Shown one piece after another: positions 47,507 to 58,346 of a stretch of DNA of 64,000 bases. The stretch is from Cadophora sp. MPI-SDFR-AT-0126 (Eukaryota > Ascomycota > Leotiomycetes > Helotiales > Ploettnerulaceae). How positions within the stretch are numbered: position 1 is the first letter of the stretch; each line of letters begins with the position of its first letter. The notes below the pieces were generated by a model. It made no database searches. It saw only the letters and a program-made list of their open reading frames with translations, and was not told the DNA's origin. The position numbers and the translations under genes were made by a program. The stretch spans positions 1,054,001-1,118,000 of the forward strand of contig JAGMVK010000010.1 in assembly GCA_020747065.1 (NCBI GenBank). The letters run 5' to 3'.

Positions 47507-48921
47507 TCACTGATCATGATCTTCATCCTTCCCTGGCCACAATATCTCCTTCTTCCAAACAGCCCTAACATGAGCACAACCAACAAACAACCAAACCACA
47601 ACCAATAGTACTGTCATAATACTCCCCACCCACTTGACCCCCTCACTCATCAACGCCTCCCCAATCTTAATAGTGCAAATCGTAAACCCCACATTCGGAA
47701 ACACGAAAGCCCACCACACAAGATGGAAACTCATGCCCTCCTTACTATACGCTCCATGAATGACGCTTACCAGTGCAATAGAGAAGAACCAAAGTGCCGT
47801 CGCCCAAAGGAAGACTGCTGCCGAGAGGGCGATGATGCGGAATACGTCTGCGATGATCTCGGGGTGCGTGATGTTGGAGATGGTGCCGTAAGCCGGGTAG
47901 ATGAGCTGTAAGTCTGCAGAGATACCTAGGAGGGCAAGGCCCGTGAAAGATGGTGGTCCGACAGCAATGAACATACCAGGCCTGGTATTCGGGGAGGGTA
48001 GGCCATCGGTCATGAGACGGCGGAGGTAGGCTCCGTACATAAATGTCGCTATGAGCATGCCCAGACCCTGAAACGTGATGCCTGCTACGAGTATAGGGAG
48101 GCCGTAGTCTGGAGGCTGGGAACTACCCATTAGTGATGCGAGGGTTCCGCACAACATTATGGGGAAGACTGGTAGGATCCAGGCGGGCGTCATGGATTGG
48201 ATGGTCAGAGGTTTGCCGGTGAAGAGGAAGAAGTATTGTCCTACAGCCACGCAGAATGTGCAGGCGGTGTACATCCAGAATAGTACTCTCATAGTAACCA
48301 CAAGCCATGGTCCGCATTTCGGCACGCCGTATAGCTGTATCTGGGATAGTATGTTGACAATCGATATCCAGAATGTCGGGAAGAAGAGCGACTCGGTTGG
48401 GTGTGATAGGGATTTCTTAATTGTTCGCGGGAAGAGTGTGAATCGAGTTGCAATGATAGCACAGAAGCATACAAAGAGGACGAGATCGAAGACAAGTATG
48501 ATATCACCAATCGTATTCAAGCCACGGAATCGATGTGGTGTTTGCCCAAGAACCAATCCAATCCCTCCCGTTGACTTACTCCCAGTCAGCTTTGTTCGAG
48601 TCGTCCCGTTATGGATGTCGTTACCATAGTACAAGTAAACCAAGCCAACGTGAAATGGTGTATCCGATCCCGTATACTCATGTCCCCATGCAATGTCCCC
48701 GTCCTCTTGCTTGTCTGCAGCGTCCCCCTTTGTCCCTCCAGTGAGTTCGACGAGTACCTCCTCCTCGTTGACCCATTCCGCGCAATCGATTTCGTCCTTG
48801 GGCCTGTCGGCATCTTTGTCTGCCTCCCCGGCGGCATGTGGAATCTCGTCTGCTGCATTTGCGGCCGTGAATTTCGTCTATCAGAGTCCATCTCGACTCT
48901 GGCAATGCCTAGGTGTGGCAT
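47507..48921 (-). CDS. TDT-family transporter (malic acid / sulfite exporter type, Mae1/Ssu1-like)
   Basis: Exons 48921-48625 and 48574-47507 give 454 residues. IHHFTLAWFTCTM joins STGGIGLVLGQTPHRFRGL across a 50-nt intron, which rebuilds the conserved first transmembrane segment of the tellurite-resistance/dicarboxylate transporter family (PF03595). About ten hydrophobic segments follow, with HPTESLFFPTFW typical. It probably moves C4-dicarboxylates or sulfite across the plasma membrane. The 85-residue N-terminus is Arg-rich and cytosolic; Met11 (48891) is an alternative start. Confidence 0.85.
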
Positions 48922-49511
48922 GCTCCAGTCGCAAAGTTCTGGAACCTAGATTGCCATCAATTGGGCAAGAGTTTGTAGCAAATATGAAAATGATGACAAC
49001 AGATCATTTTCTGCCAAAGTCGACATCGTCGATATCATGGTGCCGATACTACGGAAATGGTTACAGTCCAAGAAGCAGACCATTTAGAGACGATAAGCAA
49101 CACACCCCTGCTAGCACGAGGCTGAACGCGCAAAGGCATTAAGAAGAGGTTGGCTTCTGTAGCCCAAGAGGGGAGATCCTGACTTTCTTGAATCTCGAAT
49201 CTCGAATCTAATTTGCAAAAAGCGCAGCGGACTTCCGGTTTTGAGGGCTTATTAGTTGGTGTTGTCGATGCTTCATTATTGTAGTGCGAAGCATTTTGAC
49301 AGGGGCGGGATGGACCTTCTCGCTTGTGGCGAGACATCGGACTGTTCAACCATCACCACTCTTGAGTAACATTTCATGGTGAACAAGTTTATATAATATA
49401 AATAAGAAACTCGTCCTCTGCCATTGGTCTCATCCGTCGGCGCTTCCTCAATGGATTTAAATCCTGTGGCAATAGCGACTACAAAGTTTTTATCGTCCCT
49501 GAAGCGCCTTC
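48922..49511. other. Intergenic: no gene seen
   Basis: Promoter side of the TDT transporter and 3' flank of the UNC93-like gene. Confidence 0.5.
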
Positions 49512-51083
49512 CTAAACCACTTTCACATCCAAGGTCTCAGCTCTCTTCTCTTGCTCTCCCCCTTCAGCAATCTCACCCGCTACAGCTTCTTCCAGGCCAT
49601 CCAGGAAGACCATATTCGTATCCTTCATCCAGTACATCACAATTGGCAGCAGGAAAACCGGACCAATAGCCTGAACAAACCAACTACTCCCAAACATAAA
49701 CTCCTTTGAGATCGCATAATAATCTAGCGCATACGCAATGATGTACGCAGCCGACGACCAAAACGTAAACATGGAGATGTACACTGAGAGGACTTTCGGA
49801 TCATTGGATAACGCGCCAAAGAACCACAGCAGGAATGTGCCTAGACAGCCGTCCATGTAGCCGTATGAAATATATAGGATGGCTCGTGGAGCGTATCCTG
49901 GTGTGAAGACGTCGTATCGCTCTGATTCTGGGAGTCCGGTGACTGTTTCCACCATGGCGAAATAGCCGCCAATCCAGACGGCGTTGCAGAGGATGAATAT
50001 GAATGCGATTCCGGCGTATGCTCTGTTGCGTCTTTTCATGGGAAGCTTGTCGGTTATGAGCGCCATTGTCCAGCAGGAGAGAATTTGAACAGCTGCTGAC
50101 AAGAAGGAGTTCAGCGCCCTTCCTCGGACTGTGAATGTAGGTGAGTTGAAGCGATTATTTTGATACACGTTGTAATAGTAGTAGCCGAAGGAATACGGCC
50201 AGACGAGCATGATCCATGGACTCCCCTTCAGGATCCTCCAACAATCGACAACTTGTTCCTTGAAAGTCAATTGAGATGGAAGTGTGACTCTGGTTCCATC
50301 CTCACGGACCATTCTATCCATTGGCCACAGCACGAGAGCCGTACAAGCCCCGAGAAGCATCATAATAAAGAGCCCGATGTACGTCCCATCAGTGACGGTC
50401 GAATTGTTGTGTACTCCTGCATCCCAATTTTGGCCGATCGGGATGGCTGATCCAACCATTGTCCCGATCTGATAAACAGTGTAGAAAATTGCCACATAAA
50501 GACCTTTATTATCCTCAGTCGCATAAGCCGTAATTCCAGTTCTCTCAGCAGTCCACAAAAACGCTGCCGACAATCCATTCCACGCACCAGCAAAGATGAC
50601 GAAAGCTTCATTTCCAGTATGGTTGAAACACCACAGACTTGCGGCATAGACGGCATATCCGATGCCGCCGAAGCAAAGAGTATACCGAATACCGAAGTAG
50701 TTCAGACAAGGCGGGGCGATGAGTGCGAAGAATGCAAAGACTGCGTAGAGGGCAATGCTAGCCATGTCTGCAAGATAGGCCGTTACTTGTCCGGCTCCGC
50801 CGAGAGCGCTCAGGACGTGATACATGCCAACAGTCAGGAAAATGACCATGCCAAGCATAGCGACTTGGATTCGAGGATGTGTGTATGCAAATATTGTGAT
50901 ACCACAAACGCGGTAGCTTTTGGGAAGCTACGATAGGTTGTCAGTGTTTTGACGGCAAACTTCGCAGTTGAGGCTGGTATATTCAGGACTTACCTGTGCT
51001 GAACCTGGAATGATCATTGAGGCTGGATCTTCATCCGAATGGATCTTTCCAGCCTCAACCAACGCCGGTGTAGCATTTTCCAT
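49512..51083 (-). CDS. UNC93-like MFS membrane protein (DUF895 type)
   Basis: Exons 51083-50994 and 50927-49512 give 501 residues. The core opens with YRVCGITIFAYTHPRIQVAMLG and has about eleven hydrophobic segments. TAYATEDNKGLYVAIFY is the characteristic UNC93-type loop, and WKPMDR-like WPMDRMV closes the first half. The N-terminal 30 residues are soluble. Fungal relatives are plasma-membrane or vacuolar MFS proteins of unresolved substrate, probably ions or amino acids. Confidence 0.87.
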
Positions 51084-52311
51084 GATGACAAAATTGACTG
51101 GTCTTTCCAAGTAAAGGTGGATGTGGTTGGAAAGACGTTTTCTTTTCAGTCGTTGCTCGCCAATGTCATGGACTTGGGAATGGGGCTCTTTCATTCTATT
51201 GCATCCTCTCTCATGTTATAGTATGCTAACAGGAAGCTTATCTATGGATCAATTTTATGTGGATATAGATACTCTCCACTGCTTAGCAGTAACGTGGTAG
51301 AGACTTGATGTAGAAGAAAGCAAGTTACATCATGGCCAAAGCAATTGAGACACCGGAGACAGTATCAGAAAGTGGTGGTCTTGATACTGTCGCCGCCACC
51401 AATGAGAGGGAATTGAACGCCACCCATTCTTGATTTGGGTCAATCCAAAAGTGTTCCCGCCGTTACCTTCCAAAAGTGAAATGAGACCATGGTTGCCGTC
51501 ACAAATTCCAAGCCCGAGGCTCCAATTCTGTGAAAGAAGCTCCTTTGGCGGCAAAGATCTCGCAAGCCACCTGAATCCTCGCCGAAAACTTATCTTAGAG
51601 AGACGAAAATGATGATATCTGCTCCGCTAAAGCAGTTCTCGAGATGTTTCGGGCAGTTGCTCGGAGCTCCACACTTCAAAGGTGGGAAGTGGGAGAAAAG
51701 CTCCGACGAGCGTACAGATGAGAGAATAAGGTGCCATTTCTGCGTCGTGTGGAGATGGAGCATATGAGATAAGATACTGTCCTCTCGGTCCCTCTCTCCG
51801 AAGTCCTACGCAGAAAAGGAAAGAGGAAGCTGAAGCAAAACATGTTAAGCGAGCCCCCACCTTTACCCAAGTGCTTTGTATTTCTCTACTTGCAGTCTTA
51901 AAACTGATTCTCCACCGGGACTGAATGATCAATAAATTCTTCCTGCATTTTGAGACGAGTGTATAGACATCGCTTCTTATCAAGATCGTTGACTTAGAAA
52001 TCGCTCGTCCTGATGAAAGCGTCAAAGAGGCTAATCATCACCCCCGAGAACCGGCTCTGTAGGTGAACTAGGATGCGAAATCTTAATCCAAAGACCCTGA
52101 CTTAAAATCGAAAGATTCTAAGGACATTGCGTTCAGAGAAAACCTATTCATGAAAAACCTTCTGAAAACAATGACGCCTGTCAACAATTAAGCGAGCGAA
52201 GCCAATCACACATTCCTTGGCTCCGCTTCATATATCATTCAGTACGAGAAGACTGTGTCTGATTTTGGAGATTGACCTGCATAGTGCTCTGCTCATCATA
52301 CTTCTGTCAAA
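51084..52311. other. Intergenic: no supportable gene
   Basis: A minus-strand frame near 51627-52025 has no ATG-led or family-like protein. Nothing else is recognised. Confidence 0.5.
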
Positions 52312-53439
52312 TCAAATATCCGCAACTTTCAATACCGCCTTGCCAAAGTTATCTCCTTTCAACATTCCCACCAGACCCTCGGCAGCATTATCAATGCCGT
52401 CAGTCACTTCCATCTGGACTGTGATCTCTCCATCTTTGATCCACTTCTGCACATTCCTCTGGTGCTCTTCTCTGTACTTTGGTCCGAAATCTGGATCGAA
52501 GACAAGAAACCCTCTGATGCGAAGCCGCTTCCCAACCACGAGGGGCATGTTCTTGATGCCGTGGGTGTCTTCGGGCTTCTTGCTAGTCTGTGAGACGCTT
52601 CCACAGGAGACTACTTCAGGTCAGTAAAACCGTGTCTACATTTTATAAAAATGTTGAGACTTGCCAATTCTCGCAAAAGTCGCAGCAGTAGCAATCGCTG
52701 CATCCAACTGCTCACCCCCAACATTATCGTAATAGATGTCCAAACCCTCCTTGCCAAGCTCCCCAAGAATCCTCTTCAACGCCTCCTCAGCATTCTCCGT
52801 CTTGTAATTGAAGCCCGCATCAAACCCCAACTTCTCCTTGATGAAGTCCAATTTCTTCTGACTTCCCACACTCCCAATAACCTTCAAACCCTCTCTCTTC
52901 GCCAGCTGTCCCACGATCTGTCCTACTGCACCACTAGCAGCCGAAATGAAAATCACCTCTCCCTTCTTCGGCTGCCCAATCTCGTAGAAACTCGAATACG
53001 CAGTCAACCCGCTCATACCCAGTGCACCAAGGAAGATCTTTTCGTCAAGACCTAAGGGATTGTTCAAGATACTCAGGCCACGGGCTGTTTCTTCCACGTC
53101 GGCGCGGGATTTGTCGATGGTTTGATATTCAGAGAACTTCGCAATGCCGATCACGACGTCGCCTTTCTTGAAGCGGGGATTATCGGACGCGACGACGGTG
53201 CTGATGGCGTTGTTGTCGATTGGCTCATCGAGCTTGTAGCCGGCGATGTAGCCAGACCCAGCTGCGCGCATTCGGCCTCTTTGGTAGGGGTCGTAAGAGA
53301 TGTAATTCAATTTGACTATCACGCCGCCTGGAGGGGGAGCCGAGAGGTCGAATTCCGAGGAGGTGACGACGAGGTCTTGTCCTGGGACTGGGAGACCTAC
53401 TGGGTTTTTGGCCAGGATGAGGGATTTTGATTGCACCAT
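52312..53439 (-). CDS. NADP-dependent medium-chain reductase (leukotriene B4 dehydrogenase / 2-alkenal reductase type)
   Basis: Exons 53439-52665 and 52610-52312 give 357 residues. The N-terminal ADH_N_2 block (YISYDPYQRGRM) and the nucleotide motif ISAASGAVGQIVGQLAK place it with zinc-free MDR enal/enone reductases. DIYYDNVGGEQLDAAI and the C-terminal PLVVGKRLRIRGFLVFD also match. It likely reduces alpha,beta-unsaturated carbonyls, so it has a detoxifying role. The single intron uses a GC donor (GCAAGT) and restores RIVSCGSVSQ; no nearby GT donor keeps frame. Confidence 0.9.
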
Positions 53440-54105
53440 TTTTAAGAAGTTACAAGTTGTTCTGTATCTTGTGAAAGATTGGTTGACCGAAGGAGATGTA
53501 CCTTGGTTGAAGTGAGGTTTCAAGGTAAGTTCGGGAGGGGGAGTGTGGAGAGGTAGGAATAGGATATCTTGAAAGAAGCAATAAAAGCTTGAGTTCTTCT
53601 CTAGTCTTAAAATGCAATACAATTTAGTAGGCAGCTCCTTAGAAAGTAATCATGAGTTTGTGGATTCATAAGCATATTTGATTCTCACCAATAGAAACTC
53701 GCCGAGCGCTAAAAGGCGGGGGAGGGGCAGGCCGATAACCATTCAATTGGATCGAATTACGGGCACAGCATATGATGCAATGTCTTGATGTGGATTGTGA
53801 AGAGATTCGCTGCAAATAGATGTGGTGATCAGATACTGATGGTTGAAAAGAGACTTCGTCAAGGCGATTCATGCAAGAATGTAGGGAAAATGTTGACGTG
53901 CGAGCAAACGAAAGCATTCTGAGCATGTCAGACATGTGAGAAAAATAGAACTGCGGTAATGATCTGCATGGGAGCTACTGCCAGATGTCTAGTAAGCCAT
54001 GCACAAGAAGCAGCTTACCTTAAAAGCTCGGTTGGAACATTTGACTCATAGTGAGTAAACACCACATTACCTGAAACTTAGTCTTTTCTACTAGGACTGA
54101 CCGAA
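53440..54105. other. Divergent intergenic region
   Basis: Promoters of the MDR reductase and the secreted DUF302 gene. No gene seen. Confidence 0.5.
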
Positions 54106-54828
54106 ATGCGTCCCGTTCTCTCGTCGATGGTACATATCAAATGTTGTTCCCTGCCAGATGATCAACTAATGACCTCAATAGGCGATCTTCGCAGTTGTCT
54201 TCTTCCTCCTCACCTCATCACAATGCAGCCCATCTCCTAGACACATCTCGAATGACATCGATACTCAGTCGTTTATAACCAAGCGCCAAACCATCCATAC
54301 AAGCAAAAACTTCACAGCTGTAATGAACGATCTGTACGCAGAGATCGGCACGACACCACGGTTCCCCAAGAACATAACTTCGTACAATGAAACATCGAGA
54401 CTAGCATTTATCCAAGCAATCAACCGAGTTGTTGGTCCAAAGGGATTCATGTTGTTCCAAGTCCACATTTCTTCTCTACTTACTCAGCATCCGAAGCGGC
54501 TAACAAAAGTTAGGAATACAACCACAGTTCCTGGCTCCCTCTGTTCGGTCTGAGCGTCAACCTGGGTCTGAAACGTATCATTCTTGGGAATCCATTGGTA
54601 GCATTAATGATGCTTGAGCATGACTTGACTGCCGGATTGGCTGTGCCTGTTGAGTTGCTGGTTAGAGAAAGGAGCAGAGAGGACGGCGGTGGCCCGGATT
54701 TGGTGTGGAACCTACCGAGCTCATTGGTCGTTGCGGGGAGTCGAGACACGGAGCTTCTAAAGAATGCTAAAAGATTGGATGGCTTGCTCGAGGATTTGAT
54801 ATGGGAAGTTGCTGGATTGGGACCTTGA
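54106..54828 (+). CDS. Secreted DUF302-domain protein
   Basis: Exons 54106-54129, 54182-54460 and 54514-54828 give 205 residues. The N-terminus is a signal peptide (MAIFAVVFFLLTSSQCS core) formed across intron 1. The mature part has the DUF302 block split by intron 2: FMLFQ joins EYNHSSW, then ILGNPLVALMMLEHDLTAG, VPVELLV and NLPSSLVV. DUF302 proteins bind or sense small ligands in bacteria, and their fungal role is unknown. The second donor is GTCCAC, a weak match, but the splice is fixed by the domain. Extracellular or cell-wall location is expected. Confidence 0.82.
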
Positions 54829-56045
54829 GATAGAAGCGACAACAGACGAGGTTGTCAGACTTGATGACCTAGGTGTGGCGAAAGACTACATGGCTTTGTT
54901 TATAGACTTGGATGACCCTGGAAGAAATTCAGCACATAGATTCGCAATACCAAGAATGATAGAAGGAAGATTGGCGGTTTAGAGTTCTTATTGCTACCTT
55001 TCAGAAAGAATTGTGTATACCCATCAAAGCAGCCAAGACGACTGAAGCCGCAGTATGCACCGATCTTCAAGTCCGATTTAGTCGACCTTTGATATTCGGG
55101 AGTCTAAAATGGAGAGGGGGACGCGATAATGTGAAGACACCAAAAGCTGCTGGCCATCGTCTTGTTGGACAGGCACAACCAACCCCTGGAATATCTACTC
55201 CAAAGAATTTGTAATGACGGCTGGAAGATGAATGATGGTCACCCCAAAGAAAAACCAGTGAGGCCAAAACACTTGATAGCAAAAGGGAAAAAAAAATCGC
55301 AAATTTTAGCCCCGGTTGAGTAGACGGCTCGTAGCTCGGGTTCAGTACGAAAGGAAGCGTAGAGCAGCACACTGCAGTGGCACGCCGCAGGATCATTATA
55401 CTTTCACCCTCGTCCAACTTCGACGTTTTTCTAGTGTCTGTAATGTCGGCACAGTAGAGTCAAAGCACCTATTGATGCACATTTGCACGAGCCTTGCTCA
55501 GTGCATGGTCCTGCTCGGATGTCCGAATTTGGACATAATGACAGATGTCCGCACTGCGGCAAGTAAAAAAAAAAGGTGACGCTTTCAAATATGCTTGTTG
55601 CATTGTCTCCTGTAGACATTGAGAATCTACCGTCTTTGCATGACGTGCATATTTGCGATCTGTAACAAAAGGACTGGGCAGATAACAGGCTGGCTAGATC
55701 ACTTACTCGAGATTGTGAGATGCATGTGTCGAGATAAAAGCTTGCAATTGAACGGCGGGCTTGCACAGAGGCGGCTCACCTGTAAATTTGGAGCTCTTGG
55801 GAAAGGCAAGTTGATAGATAGCAAGCGAAATGCCAGAGTCTCGTAATTAATATCATTTGCCAACTCACCAGCGCCGAGCGAGTTTCTAGATGTACACCAC
55901 CAGCTATGCAGACACGATCAGAGGTAGGACGTAGCCCAAACAAGAATACAACAGTCCCAGCTTCTCTTGGCTAAGGACGAAAGAGTAGAGTGATGGAGGT
56001 GCCATGTATGATGGAAGGCGTAAGAATCGGGGTATTCGGGCAGAA
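54829..56045. other. Intergenic: no gene seen
   Basis: 1.2 kb with only short frames on both strands. An A-rich run lies near 55564-55574. Confidence 0.5.
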
Positions 56046-56750
56046 TCATGCAACAGCTGGGAAGCCAGTGCCGCCAGTCTCTGCTGGTGGGGGAGGTTGT
56101 GGTACCTAGGAAAGTCAGACCGAATTGAAGAGTACAAAAGGAAGTAGAGCATACCTCTAATCGAGTATTTTCGGCCATCATCCTCTGAAATCCAATTCCT
56201 ACACCCTCAATAACTGCCAGCAGACAAGCACATCCTATAGCCGAATTTCTTGCAGCCTTATATCCTCCACGAACAGCAAGGGCACCTCCGGTAAAGAATC
56301 CTGCAATGACTGTCCATCTGTTAATTCCCGATACCCGAATCATTCCAGCTCCATTCCTAATTTTTGGTACGTACTGGCATTGTATGGATCCTCCTTCTTT
56401 CTTATTCCCTTAACTGCACAATCGAATGTTGAGAACAGTCCTCCCCAAACTCCGAAGTTGCCTCCCAACACAGGCGCTCGCGCCTTGATTGCTGTAAGGG
56501 CACCAATCCGTCTCTCTCCATAGGGTGAATTTCGAAATCCTTTAACACCGTGCCACACTGCTCCTCCTATTGCCTGTATCCGGAAATGTCAGCTGGACGA
56601 TTCTCGATAGGGGAACTGGGTTATCGCAGCCCCAGAAGGGTAAAACCATCGCAAGGCCGACAGAAAGAAGATTTTGCATACCCCCATACAGAAAGCTCCT
56701 CCAAAGTCATTCAATGCCACCCAAGGACATGGGTCTCGTGTATGATCCAT
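56046..56750 (-). CDS. TIM17: Mitochondrial import inner membrane translocase subunit Tim17
   Basis: Exons 56750-56682, 56573-56375, 56309-56155 and 56105-56046 give 160 residues, the normal length. [16 protein letters not shown] begins the protein. [30 protein letters not shown] and [14 protein letters not shown] follow, then [13 protein letters not shown] and [10 protein letters not shown]. Four membrane segments are expected. The acceptor at 56309 was chosen because it restores [11 protein letters not shown] exactly. It forms the channel-lining part of the TIM23 complex. A CACGTG lies about 250 bp upstream. Confidence 0.95.
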
Positions 56751-58346
56751 CTTCTATGATGTCTGTAAATTATGCCCTGCGCAGTCCAAATGTCGACGGC
56801 TGTCCAGATATCGCCGCTGAAGAAGGAAATCGAGTCGGAAGGTATAATACAGAGGATTGAAGGAGGGTGCTTCGTAATTCACGGGCTCGTCGTCGTAGAC
56901 AGGTTTTGCTTTCGATGCTGTTGGCCTACTGGACTTTTTTCCCTGAGCTCAATGCTTCATGACGCTAAGAATTTTTGAGCTAGTGGCTCGGCTTATCACG
57001 TGCCTCATTTTAGATCGAGAACGTGACTTGGTGATATTGCCAAGACATTTCTCTCAAGCTCTTGAGCAACAGTCGACCAACACCACCCAAACCGTTACAC
57101 CGACGATTGCAATTTTCTGGTCCTCTGCATCGTCATCCGTGCGATGCGCTCAAATGCTGGGGCAGTTCAGATCACCGGATACCAGCGATACAGAACATTC
57201 GAAGAATGCTTTGACATCGCTCTGTCATCCAGGATATTTTATCGGGTGGGCCATTCCTTCTCTGATCGCGGATCATCGAATCGAGCAGCTGCACGCAACA
57301 GATGAGACTTCTCAAGCTTTGATGGAATCCGCACAGCCAGTATCGACCAATAGATCACACATTAGCAAAGCTTGTTTGATCCTGGCGGTCGATTGGTGTT
57401 CGTCCGAAGCCCCTGGTGCTTTGTTTCGAGTTTAGCCAAAGACTCCAGATGAAACCCATCAGGGGACGAAGGACGAAATAAGCGCTGCAACTCACCTCGC
57501 GCCTCTCAACGACGAGATTCTGCGCAATATCAGGACAGATATATCTATGCGCAACCACTATTACTGGAACGCATTTATATGGCGGATGGCTGTGTATTTA
57601 TTCGGGCTGCGCAGCATGATATTTTCGCTGTTGTTCAATGCAGTTTACTCAATGCGATATTTAGCGAGATCGCTCAAAGGGGTACAACACAACCTCATGT
57701 TTCGTCCCCAAGCCGGCTACCTCGGCCGTCTAGCGAGGGGGATCGTCTCAGACCTCTCGTATCCATTCTATCCTATCTCTTCCCCTGTATTGCCTGATGT
57801 GTTGCATAATCAGTAACAACTCGCGTCACAGCTTTTGGCCCTTTGGGTCAGGCTTGGCGAGCCTACATCATTTCCTCGCATTATCCTGCCTATCTTGTTG
57901 GCGGGATGCCTTTGTTCGCTTCAACCTTGCCGTTCTTTCTTGTTCCTGCATCTACCCCTCGAAACTGAAACCTCCGCAGTAGGTCACTCGAAGCATCGAG
58001 GCTGAGAAGGGGGACCATCAGGGGCCATGATGAGAGGTCTGGCAGTCATGGTGGATGTTTTAAGAGTGATCGACGGCAAGGTATTGACGCCGAGTTCATT
58101 TCCTTCTGTGGAAGGGCTGATGAGATATAAGTTCGTATTGAGCCCAGCCAAGTCTTTCTTCTTTATCGATCTCTTCGACCTACATTCTTTGGTGCGTGCT
58201 TGTCACATTCTTTTTGACTGACCTATTATTCATTCTCTTCTTCGACTGTGTCGCTCTTTTTTCATTTCTACGCACAACCTTCATACCAGGCCGGGCCATT
58301 GATTACTTTACATCAACACTTTACATTTACCTCGCCAACTTGCAAT
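56751..58346. other. Intergenic: no supportable gene
   Basis: 1.6 kb between head-to-head genes. A 158-codon plus-strand frame (56959-57435) and several shorter ones have no recognisable domain or splice structure. Confidence 0.45.

Noticed and set aside
48575..48880. Acidic frame running straight into the TDT transporter without splicing
   Set aside because: It has no start codon and would destroy the conserved first membrane segment that splicing restores.
56959..57435. 158-codon plus-strand frame with an ATG
   Set aside because: No domain, signal peptide or splice structure; likely chance in an intergenic span.
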